Under the pieces are notes generated by a model that saw only the letters and a program-made list of their open reading frames with translations, was not told the DNA's origin and ran no database searches. The position numbers were made by a program, and so were the translations under genes. This document shows, one piece after another, positions 1 to 7,926 of a stretch of DNA of 28,447 nucleotides. The stretch comes from JAAAPF01 sp964481035 (GTDB lineage Bacteria > Pseudomonadota > Alphaproteobacteria > Geminicoccales > Geminicoccaceae), in the NCBI GenBank assembly GCA_964481035.1, contig CAYZSE010000025.1, positions 1 to 28,447 of the forward strand, written 5' to 3'. The stretch's first letter is position 1; every line of letters starts with the position of its first letter.

Positions 1-22
1 CAACGGAAGACTCCTTCCGTTG
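1..22. repeat. Perfect 9-bp inverted repeat (hairpin) at the window edge
   Basis: CAACGGAAG (1-9) and CTTCCGTTG (14-22) are perfect reverse complements around a 4-nt loop. No T-run follows on the plus strand, so it is not an obvious intrinsic terminator in that direction. It could end an upstream gene that lies outside the window, or be an operator half. The context to the left is not visible. Confidence 0.5.
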
Positions 23-56
23 AACGTCTTGCGCACCACTAAGTGTTTGATCTGGC

Positions 57-103
57 GGTCCGACCGATCGAAACGCTCGGTAACCGAGCGTTTCGGTCGG
101 ACC
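57..103. promoter_or_regulatory. Long palindrome upstream of the RND pump, candidate regulator operator
   Basis: The core at 71-93 is a perfect 11+1+11 palindrome with left arm AAACGCTCGGT and right arm ACCGAGCGTTT. The symmetry continues outward (GGTCCGACCGA at 57-67 against TCGGTCGGACC at 93-103), broken only by a 4-nt TCGA insertion in the left arm. It ends 15 bp before the pump start codon. RND pump genes are commonly repressed by TetR-family dimers that bind palindromes of this size. No regulator gene is visible here, so the operator role is inference; a hairpin in the 5' leader is the alternative. Confidence 0.5.
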
Positions 104-118
104 ACCAGGGGCCGGCGC

Positions 119-3100
119 ATGACCGGCTTCAACCTCTCCGCCTGGGCGCTCGAGCACCGCTCGCTGACCATCTACCTGATGCTCGCGGTCTTGCTCGCGG
201 GCACCCTCTCGTTCTTCAAGCTCGGTCGCGACGAGGACCCGCCCTTCACGATCCGCACGATGGTGGTGTTCGCCTGCTGGCCTGGGGCCACCCTCGAGGA
301 GACGCTGCTGCAGGTGACCGAGCGGCTCGAGCGGACCCTGCAGGAAGTCCCCAACCTCGACTACCTCGAGAGCTACACCCTCGCCGGCCGGACGACGATC
401 TTCGTGCATCTCGTCGGCAGCACCTACGGTCGAGACGTGGAGGACACCTGGTATCAGGTGCGAAAGCGCGTCGGCGACATGCGCCACGAGCTGCCGCAGG
501 GCGTCGTCGGCCCGGGCTTCAACGACGAGTTCGGCGACACCTTCGGCATCATCTACGGCTTTACCGCCGACGGCTTTTCGATGCGCGAACTGCGCGACAA
601 TGTCGAGGCGATCCGCTCGGAGCTGCTCTTGGTGCCGGACGTGGAGCAGATCGAGCTCTTGGGCATCCAGGACGAGACCGTCTTCATCGAGTTCGATACC
701 GCGACGCTCGCCGGTTTCGGCTTCCAGCCGAGCCAACTGATCCAGGCGCTCGAGGCGCAGAACCTGGTGCGGCCCGCCGGCATGCTGCGCACCGGCGAGG
801 AGAACATCTCGCTGCAGGTCTCGGGCGCGTTCCAGTCCGAGCGCGACCTCCTCGACGTCACCTTCACGATCGGCGACCGTCGGCTGCGGCTCGACGACAT
901 CGCCACGATCCGCCGCGGCTACGCCGACCCGCCGCAGCCGCTCTTTCACGTCGACGGCGAGCCGGCGATCGGCCTCGCCGTCGCCATGCGCGAGGGCGGC
1001 GACGTGCTCGAGCTAGGCGACAACGTTCGCGCCCGCATGGCCGAGATCACCGCCGGCCTGCCGATCGGCATCGAGCCGTTGCTGGTCGCCGATCAGCCGG
1101 CGACGGTGGCGCAAGCGATCGGCGAGTTCACCGAGTCGTTATGGCAGGCGGTCGCCATCGTCCTGGTCGTCAGCTTCATCGCGCTCGGCGTGCGCGCGGG
1201 CCTCGTCGTCGCCATCGCCATCCCGCTGACGCTGGCGGCGGTCATGGTGACGATGGACGTGGTCGACATCGACCTGCAGCGCATCTCGCTGGGAGCACTC
1301 ATCATCGCGCTCGCACTCCTGGTCGACGACGCGATGACCACGGTCGACGCCATGTCGAGGCGGCTCGCCGCCGGCGACGACATGGCGAGCGCCGGCAGCT
1401 ACGCCTACGCCACTCTCGCCTTCGCCATGCTGACGGGCACGCTCGTCACCATCGCCGGCTTCGTGCCGATCGGCTTCGCCCAGAGTTCGGCCGGCGAGTA
1501 CACCTTCTCCATCTTCGCCGTCGTCGGCATCGCGCTGATCGCCTCGTGGCTGGTCGCCGTCCTGTTCGCGCCGTTGATCGGCACCCTCATCCTCAAGCCG
1601 CCGAAGTCCGGCGCGGCGGACGAGCCGAACGCCGTGCTGCGGGGCTACCGTGCCTTCCTCGCGCTCGCCATGCGCGCACGGTGGCTCACCATCGCCATCA
1701 CCCTCGCCGCTCTCGTCGCGGCGATCCTGGCGCTGCCGCTGGTACCGCGGCAGTTCTTCCCGCCGTCGGACCGGGTCGAGCTGCTGGTCGACCTGCGCCT
1801 GCCGCAGAACGCCTCGATCCATCAGACGCGGCGTGTCATGGACCGCCTCGAGACGGCGCTCGCGGACCAGAGCGGTATCGAGCACTGGTCGAGCTACATC
1901 GGCCGCGGCGCGATCCGCTTCTACCTGCCGCTGGACGTTCAGCTGCCCAACGACTTCTTGGCCCAGACGGTCATCGTCACCGCGAGCATCGAGGAGCGCG
2001 AGCGCCTGCAGCCGCTGTTGGAGACGCTGCTCGCCGAGGAGTTTCCCGAGGTGGTCGGGCGGGTCTATCCTCTCGAGCTCGGCCCGCCCGTCGGCTGGCC
2101 GGTGCAGTACCGGGTCAGCGGGCCCGATCTCGACGAGGTCCGCCGGCTCGCGCGCGAGGTCGCCGACGCCATGGCGGCCGGCGGCGATCTGCGGCGCATC
2201 AATTTCGAGTGGATGGAGCCGGCGCGTGAGATCCGCGTCACCCTGGACCAGGACGAGGCCCGCCGCCTGGGCCTCAGCTCGAGCCAGGTGGCGGGCATTC
2301 TCAACTCCAACGTCGCCGGCACGACCGTCACCCAGATCCGCGACGACATCTACCTGATCCCGGTCGTCGTCCGCGAGGAGGGCGGGCAAGCGCTCTCGCC
2401 GGCGACGCTCCGAAACCTTCAGATCGCGCTGCCGGGCGGCCGCTCGGTGCCGCTGTCGCAGCTCGCGAGCCTCGACTACGTCCAGACGCCGCCGCTCGTC
2501 TGGCGCCGCGACCGGGTGCCGACGCTGACCGTCCAGGCCGACATGGCACCGGGCGTCCTCCCCGACACCATCGTCGCCCGGCTGGCGCCGGCCATGGAGG
2601 AGCTTCGCGCCGAGCTGCCGGCCGGGCTACGCCATCGCCACCGGCGGCACCGTGGAGGAGAGCGAGATCTCCCGGAACTCGGTGTTCGCGGTGGTCCCGC
2701 TGATGCTGCTGTTGATGCTCACCTTCCTCATGTTCCAGCTCAAGAGCTTCCAGCGCCTGCTGATCGTCTCGAGCGTCGTGCCGCTCGGGCTCGTCGGCGT
2801 CGTCGCGGCATTGCTCCTGGGCGGTCAGCCCCTGGGCTTCGTCGCCATCCTCGGCATCCTCGCGCTGATCGGCATGATCGCCAAGAACGCCGTCATCCTC
2901 ATCGAGCAGATCGAGGGCGAACGCCGCGCCGGCAAGGACGTCTGGAACGCCGTGCTGGATGCCAGCAGCTCGCGCTTCCGCCCGATCATGCTGACCGCGC
3001 TCTCCACCGTCCTGGGGCTGATCCCCATCGCCTTCACGGTGTTCTGGGGTGCGATGGCCTTCGCGATCATGGGCGGCCTGCTCGTCGCCTCGCTGTCGAC

Positions 3101-3188
3101 CCTGGTGTTCCTGCCGACGCTCTACGTGACGTGGTTCGGTGGCCGTCCGGGCGCGAAAGCGGAGACGGCCTCGCTGCGGGCGGCCTGA
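119..3188 (+). CDS. RND efflux transporter permease (AcrB/HAE1-type), one-base frameshift
   Basis: Inner-membrane proton-driven pump subunit of the HAE1 RND family. The ATG at 119 follows AGGGG with an 8-nt spacer. The N-terminus is a cytoplasmic stub plus TM1, then the periplasmic porter loop, then the TM2-TM6 block with the proton-relay pair D403-D404 (motif LLVDDA). The C-terminal half repeats this layout and carries the TM10 motif IAKNAVILIEQ, whose Lys is the AcrB K940 equivalent. The reading frame breaks at the GGG of 2624-2626: removing one G restores PAGYAIATGG and one 1022-residue protein, the normal family length. Because all signature residues survive, a sequencing or assembly indel is at least as likely as a real null allele. 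No membrane-fusion protein gene lies downstream, so it would have to be to the left. The stop overlaps the start of the lpxR-like gene (TGATG). Confidence 0.9.
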
Positions 3189-4194
3189 TGCGGGCGCTCG
3201 CCGCCGCCTCGGCGACGCTCCTCGTCGCCGGCGCCGCCGATGCCGAGGAGCGGCGTTCGCGCATCGTCCAGCCGGACGACCGGGCGACCTTGAGCTTCAT
3301 GGTCGACAACGACCTGTTCGGCGGCACCGACAAGTACTTCACCGCCGGCTGGCAGCTCGCCTACCGCTCGGCCGCCGACGTGCCGCCGGGTTGGCTCGAC
3401 CGCTTCGCCGATTCTTTGGCGCCGCTCGTCTCCGCCGGCAGCGCGCGCCGCTGGGGGCTCGCCCTCGGCCAGAAGGTGTTCACCCCCGAGGACATCGAGA
3501 CGACCGAGCCCGACCCCGACGACCGGCCCTACGCCGGCTGGCTCTACGGCGCCTTCACGCTCTCCTCGGCGACCGACACGCGCTACGGCTCGCTCGAGCT
3601 TCAGCTCGGCGTCGTGGGGCGCTCGGCACTCGGCGAGCAGGTCCAGAACAACACCCACGAGCTCTTGAACATCGCCACCGCCAACGGCTGGTCGGAGCAG
3701 CTCGACGACGAGCCCGGCGTCAACCTCGTCTACAGCCGCCTCTGGCGCTACAACTTCCCCTTCGACGCGGCCGCGCCGCGCGGGCCCGCCTGGGGCGTCG
3801 TGCCGAGTGCTGCGGCCGGCATCGGCAACGTCCAGACCTATGCCGGCGCCGGCGGGATGATCCGCATCGGCAAGGATCTCTTCGCCGACTTCGGCCCGCC
3901 GCGGCAGCGCCCGCAGGTGGCGGGCTCGGCCTTCGTCGAGCCGGCGGTCGACGGCTGGGGCTGGTACGTGTTCGCGGGCGTCGACGGCCGCGCCGTTGCC
4001 CGCGACATCTTCCTCGACGGGAACACCTTCAAGGACAGCCGCAGCGTCGACAAGAAGCCCCTGGTCGGCGAAGGCACCCTCGGCGCCGCCCGCTTGCTTC
4101 CATGGGGCCGCATCGCCTACGTCCCTACCTTCCGCAGCGAGGAGTTCGAGGGCCAGGACACGCTCGCCGAGTTCGGCTCGCTCAACCTCTCCGT
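3188..4194 (+). CDS. LpxR-like lipid A deacylase family protein (DUF2219), 3' end in assembly gap
   Basis: Outer-membrane beta-barrel of the LpxR/DUF2219 family; characterised members remove the 3'-acyloxyacyl group of lipid A. The first ~19 residues are a signal peptide (MRALAAASATLLVAGAADA). Family landmarks are visible: the ND pair at N41-D42 in FMVDNDLFGG followed by DKYFTAGW, the DDRPYAGW segment, and QNNTHELL with H157, the position of the LpxR catalytic His. The 335 visible residues end FGSLNLSV, close to where family members stop, so only a few codons are probably lost in the gap. The start ATG overlaps the pump stop codon, implying translational coupling and an envelope-remodelling operon. 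Activity on lipid A is inferred from the family only. Confidence 0.85.
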
Positions 4195-4294
4195 NNNNNN
4201 NNNNNNNNNNNNNNNNNNNNNNNNNNNNNNNNNNNNNNNNNNNNNNNNNNNNNNNNNNNNNNNNNNNNNNNNNNNNNNNNNNNNNNNNNNNNNN
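4195..4294. other. Assembly gap, 100 N
   Basis: A run of exactly 100 N, the usual placeholder for a scaffold gap of unknown size. It removes the extreme 3' end of the lpxR-like gene and the start of whatever follows. Frames on the two sides need not match. Confidence 0.99.
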
Positions 4295-4296
4295 CG

Positions 4297-4572
4297 ATGT
4301 CAAAACCGGTCGCGCCCGTGGTCGTCTCGACGGGCACCACGATCGTCGTGTTGCTCGTGACGGCGGCGCTCCTCCTCGCCCGCGGCTGCGCAGAGCACCT
4401 ATCAGCCGATGCTCCAGACCTCGCACGAGGCGGTCGAGCTCGTCGACGCCGCACCGCCCGAGCCGGCGACCGCACGACCTGCCTCGGGTTCGACCAGCGC
4501 CTCGCGACAATGCGCGCCGCCGACCGGAACGACCTCGAAACGAAGCGCTCTCGCTTGCGTCAGAACGGGTAG
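4297..4572 (+). CDS. Possible small membrane or secreted protein after the gap (uncertain)
   Basis: An ATG right after the gap opens a 91-codon frame. Its first ~33 residues contain one hydrophobic helix (TTIVVLLVTAALLLARGC), like a membrane anchor or signal sequence. After the Cys, third-position GC falls in this frame and rises in the +1 frame, which reads QSTYQPMLQTSHEAVELVDAAPPEP. That suggests a frameshift near 4390-4400 or that neither frame is right. The 3' end overlaps the convergent baeRF gene by 13 nt. It could also be the tail of a gene starting inside the gap. No family is recognised. Confidence 0.3.
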   Translation: MSKPVAPVVVSTGTTIVVLLVTAALLLARGCAEHLSADAPDLARGGRARRRRTARAGDRTTCLGFDQRLATMRAADRNDLETKRSRLRQNG

Positions 4573-5690
4573 CGCAGCACGGCGGCGAGCTCGCCGCCGC
4601 CCGGGATCTCGTCGCGGCGCAGGGCCAGGACCCGGCCGCCGGCGGTGAGGACCCGGCCGGCGATCTCGTCGACGACGCCGTGGGTGTCCGCGGAGGCGTC
4701 GGCGGCGAAGGTCACGCGGCCGTCGTCGTCGTCGATCGTGCCGGGGATGCTGGTGTCCATGTCGACGGCGAGCGCGGCGACGGCACCCCAGGTCGCGGCC
4801 TTGGCCGCGTGCGCGATGTCGGTCGTCGTCCGGCCGGCGCGGGCGCGCGCCTCGAACAGCTCGGCGAACGTCCGCACCTCATCGCGGTGGAGGTCGGCGA
4901 GGATGGGGCGCGCGGCCTGGGCTAGCTCGTGGTCGGAGGTCGCGTCGGGATTGCCGCGGATCGCGGCGCCGACCAGGTGCGGATAGGTGCTGTGCGCCCT
5001 GACGATGTCGTCCAAGGGCGACGTCGCCGCGAGGATCAGGGGCTCGTCGCGGCCGGCGAGGAATTGGCGCAGCGCCTGGTCGACGGCGCGGGCGTATTGC
5101 GCCATGCGAACCTTCTTGCCCTCCGAGCCCTGGATGCGCCCGCGCGGCGAGCGGCTCGCGAGCGAGCCGCGGCCGACCGCGTCGCTGAGATCGCGCGGCA
5201 GATCCGGCACGGCAACCCGCGCCGGGGCGAGGTCCGCCGTCACCTCGACGAGGCGCGCGGCGTCCTGGGAGATGGCCAGAACGAAGGCCTCGTGGCGCAT
5301 CGTGACGGCGCGCAACAGCGGCTTGAGGTGAAAGCGATCGGCGACCTCCACCGTGGCCTGAAGGCGGTTGGCCAGCCGGAAGGTGAGGGTCCGGGTCGGC
5401 GTCGCGAGCACGGCGAGGCTGCGCGCCTGGACGCCCCAGAAGGCGTCGTCGTCGACGATCTCCCGCAGGTGCTCCACCTGCTCGGCGCTGCGCAGACGTG
5501 CGGCGCGGTCCGGGGCGGCCGCGGCGAGCTGCGTCTCGGCCTCGCCGATGAGGTTGTCGAGCGCGATCCGGTCGGCCTCGGCCTCCTGGCTGAGCGGCGT
5601 CGTCGGCAGGTAGATCGACACGCAGAAGCGCTCGCGGTGCGCGACGAGCCGCTCGATCTCCGGGCGGGTGGGGAGGTCGACGTGCAGCAT
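4560..5690 (-). CDS. baeRF-family (bacterial archaeo-eukaryotic release factor-like) protein
   Basis: A 376-residue cytoplasmic protein of the baeRF group, bacterial relatives of the archaeo-eukaryotic eRF1/pelota fold, proposed from comparative genomics to act on stalled or stressed ribosomes; biochemistry is sparse. Visible landmarks are an N-terminal CVSIYLPTTP strand followed by a basic/acidic helix (DRIALDNLIGEAE), a central repeated alpha/beta block, and the C-terminal GVVDEIAGRVLTAGGRVLALRRDEIPGGG with final AVLRYPF typical of the family. The ATG at 5690 follows AGAGAGCCGG; the longer frame upstream is low-complexity and lies inside the OmpA gene, so it was not used. It sits 22 nt downstream of the OmpA-like gene on the same strand, as the last member of a DUF1269–OmpA–baeRF run. 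Its substrate is unknown. Confidence 0.75.
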   Translation of the reverse strand: MLHVDLPTRPEIERLVAHRERFCVSIYLPTTPLSQEAEADRIALDNLIGEAETQLAAAAPDRAARLRSAEQVEHLREIVDDDAFWGVQARSLAVLATPTRTLTFRLANRLQATVEVADRFHLKPLLRAVTMRHEAFVLAISQDAARLVEVTADLAPARVAVPDLPRDLSDAVGRGSLASRSPRGRIQGSEGKKVRMAQYARAVDQALRQFLAGRDEPLILAATSPLDDIVRAHSTYPHLVGAAIRGNPDATSDHELAQAARPILADLHRDEVRTFAELFEARARAGRTTTDIAHAAKAATWGAVAALAVDMDTSIPGTIDDDDGRVTFAADASADTHGVVDEIAGRVLTAGGRVLALRRDEIPGGGELAAVLRYPF

Positions 5691-5712
5691 CCGGCTCTCT
5701 CCGGGTGAGGCG

Positions 5713-6359
5713 TCAGGCCGGCTGGGTGACGACGAGCTCGACGCGGCGGTTGGCGGCGCGGCCCTCGGGGGTGGCATTGTCGGCCCGCGGCTCGCGCGGA
5801 CCACGACCTATCGCGGCGACCTGCTCCGGTGCAACCCCCTGGCGCATCAGCTCCTGGCGCACCGCGACCGCGCGCCGCTCGGAGAAGCGCTGGTGGTACT
5901 CGAGCGGGCCGGTGCTGTCGGTGTGGCCGATGACCGTGATCTGGGTGCCCGGGTTCTGGCGGACGACGTTGGCGATCTTGGCGAGCGTGGTGCCGAGGCC
6001 CGGCTTCACCTCGGCGCTGCTCGTCGCGAACGGGATGTCGTTGGCGAGCGTCAAGAGGAGCACGTCCTGGCGCAGCTGCTCGACGACGACGTCGTTGCGG
6101 GCGCGCTCCTCGGGGAGCTGCCGCTCGAAGTCCGACCGCTGGCGATCCATGGCGAGCCCGACGCGCCGCCGAGCGCGGCTCCGATCGCGGTGCCGGCAGC
6201 CGCCCGGCCGGACGCGGCGAGCACGTTGCCGAGGCCGACGGCGGTGCCCCGCCCGGAGACCCGGGTGCGCTCCGCGCCGGGGCCGGCGCGGCCGGCGACC
6301 AGCGCCACGGCGGCGAGCGCGGCGCCGGTGCGCCGCATGGGGAATCGTCGCATGTTCAT
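5713..6359 (-). CDS. OmpA-like envelope protein (YiaD-type), frameshifted and lacking lipobox Cys
   Basis: The C-terminal 145 residues are a peptidoglycan-binding OmpA domain: IPFATSSAEVKPG, VIGHTDSTG, QRFSERRAVAVRQEL, and the end NATPEGRAANRRVEL. The upstream segment in another frame reads as signal sequence plus glycine-zipper linker (MNMRRFPMRRTG, ALVAG, AAGTAIGAALGGASG). The frames join if one G is restored to the GGG run (CCC on plus, 6157-6159), giving GGASGLAMDRQ and a 215-residue protein, normal for YiaD-like lipoproteins. The residue after LVAG, where these lipoproteins have the acylated Cys, is Arg24 (CGC, one transition from TGC). An alternative start at 6383 overlaps the stop of the DUF1269 gene (TGATG). 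The frameshift could be a sequencing error; the C-to-R change needs a separate explanation. Confidence 0.75.
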
Positions 6360-6382
6360 GGGGCTTTCGCTTGTCCGGTCCA

Positions 6383-6889
6383 TCAGCTCGCCTGGGGCGG
6401 CGCGATCTCCTCGATCTCGGCCTGACGCGACTCGTCGAAGGAGCTGCGCAGCATCTTGCCGTTGGTGCCCTCGAGCTCCGCCATGACCTTGTCGGCGGTC
6501 ATCTTGCGCACCAGCAAGAACAGGGCGGCGTTGCCCGATTGCAGTGCTGCCGCGGCCTCGCGCATGAAGTCGTCGTCGATGCCGAAGCCCCGGAACCGAC
6601 CGCCTAGCGCGCCGCCGGCCGCACCGAAGGCGGCACCCGCGAGCGGCATGGCGAACAAGAGACCGATCAGCGAGCCCCAGAGCGCACCCGAGAGCGCACC
6701 CGACAACGCGCCCGGACGCACCGGCTGGACGAGCTGGTTGAGCTGGTTGAGCTTCACCGCCCCGCTGTCCTGCTTGACGACGGCGTCGCCGAGCAGCACC
6801 AGATACTCCTTCTGCATGGCGAGCAGGCGACGCCTGGCGTCCTCCGCCTGCGCCTCGGTCGGATACTCGATCACCAAGGGGTCGGCCAT
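6383..6889 (-). CDS. DUF1269 domain-containing membrane protein
   Basis: A 168-residue protein with the DUF1269 layout: an N-terminal soluble segment (VIEYPTEAQAEDARRRLL), an acidic/amide linker (KLNQLNQL), a glycine-rich hydrophobic hairpin at about residues 60-98 (SGALWGSLIGLLFAMPLAGAAFGAAGG), then FGIDDDFMRE and a soluble C-terminal part with FLLVRKMTADKVMAEL. Function is unknown. DUF1269 genes are often found with stress and envelope genes, which fits the OmpA and baeRF genes directly downstream. The ATG at 6889 is the only well-placed start. An 80-nt gap separates it from the AraC gene upstream on the same strand. Confidence 0.8.
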   Translation of the reverse strand: MADPLVIEYPTEAQAEDARRRLLAMQKEYLVLLGDAVVKQDSGAVKLNQLNQLVQPVRPGALSGALSGALWGSLIGLLFAMPLAGAAFGAAGGALGGRFRGFGIDDDFMREAAAALQSGNAALFLLVRKMTADKVMAELEGTNGKMLRSSFDESRQAEIEEIAPPQAS

Positions 6890-6969
6890 GCCTGCACGTC
6901 CCCACCGGCGCCGAGCCAACGACTGGCCCGACCGCTGAATGCGCAAATGGCGCGCGGCGCCGGGGGCGT

Positions 6970-7893
6970 CTATCCGCTTTCCGCCAGCTCCTCCATCCCG
7001 TCGTCGCCCCAAGCACGCCGCCGCGTCTCGCTCGGCGAGCACCCGTAGAGCGCCGCATAGGCGCCAGCGAAGCGGCCGAGATGCCAAAAGCCGAAGCTCA
7101 TCGCGATGTCGGTCACGGTGCGCTCTGCGCCCTCGACGACAAGGGCCCAGTGCACCCGGCGCAGTCGCAGCTCGCGCTCGTAGGCCTGCAGGCCGTGGCC
7201 GAACCGTTCGCAGAACGCCCGCTGGAGCGTCCGCTCGCTGGTGTCCAGCCGACGGCAGACGGCGGCCGTCGAGAGCGGCATGTCGTCGGCGGCCAGCAGG
7301 AGCTCGACCGCCGCATCGGCGAGACGTCGCCGCGCCGCGGCGCTTTCCGGGCCGCGTGCACCGACGTCGCCGCCGTCCGCCAGGACGTCGGCGAGCTTGA
7401 CGACCACGTCGTCGGCGAAGGCGTTCACCAGCGCGTCGATGTCGACGCCGCGCGCCGTCGCCCGCTCGACGTGGGCGCACGCCTTGACGATCGCCTGCAA
7501 AAGTCGGGCTTCCGCCGCGGCCCGCGCGCGGGGCCGTCGGAGGCCCGCGCGCAGCCAGGGCTCGAGGCCGACGTCGCCCTCGAGCCGTGCCGCCAGCTCA
7601 TCCAGCGCGCCGGCGCGCACGCTGACGCGAAAGGTTCGGAGGTCGCCGCCTTGCGAGGTCCGAAGCTCGGTGCCGGAGCAGGCGACCACGAGGAGCGGCG
7701 CCTCGATGCGCTCGCGATCTTTCCCGTGGGGGAGCCGTACGGCGAAGTAGGCTCCGAGCGCGTCGTCGCGCCAGGATGTCCGCAGCCGCAGGCCGCCGCT
7801 CTCCCGGGTGGCGATGACGCGGACGCTCCCGGTATCGAGCCCGCTCATCCGGCTATGATAGGCGCCGCCGTCGAGCGGTGCTATCTCCGCCAC
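6970..7893 (-). CDS. AraC-family transcriptional regulator, probably 5'-truncated
   Basis: The C-terminal ~100 residues are an AraC/XylS double helix-turn-helix: STAAVCRRLDTSERTLQRAF (first HTH) and VTDIAMSFGFWHLGRFAGAYAALYG (second HTH, with the conserved FGF..LGRF pattern). The N-terminal ~180 residues resemble the AraC-binding-like sensor domain of the AraC-binding_2 type (HSRMSGLDTGSVRV, then YFAVRLPHG). The only initiator before an in-frame stop is the GTG at 7893 and it has no clear ribosome-binding site. Coding-quality sequence continues upstream in the same frame to about 7964 (ERFFTATCRSAEERHALNAR), so the real N-terminus seems cut off where the MFS fragment begins. The ligand is unknown; it may have controlled the MFS pump or the DUF1269 operon. 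Confidence 0.8.
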   Translation of the reverse strand: MAEIAPLDGGAYHSRMSGLDTGSVRVIATRESGGLRLRTSWRDDALGAYFAVRLPHGKDRERIEAPLLVVACSGTELRTSQGGDLRTFRVSVRAGALDELAARLEGDVGLEPWLRAGLRRPRARAAAEARLLQAIVKACAHVERATARGVDIDALVNAFADDVVVKLADVLADGGDVGARGPESAAARRRLADAAVELLLAADDMPLSTAAVCRRLDTSERTLQRAFCERFGHGLQAYERELRLRRVHWALVVEGAERTVTDIAMSFGFWHLGRFAGAYAALYGCSPSETRRRAWGDDGMEELAESG

Positions 7894-7926
7894 GTCGTAG
7901 GCGGTGTTGTACCGCGCGTTGAGCGC

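Noticed and set aside
20..4360. One 1446-codon frame that seems to fuse an RND pump to an LpxR-like protein
   Set aside because: Between about 2627 and 3187 this frame is out of register; the real pump continues in another frame and stops at 3188. The two genes merely share a frame before and after the indel.
4297..4572. C-terminal end of the LpxR-like protein continuing after the gap
   Set aside because: The sequence after the gap has none of the barrel-strand character expected, and the visible LpxR part already ends close to the usual C-terminus.
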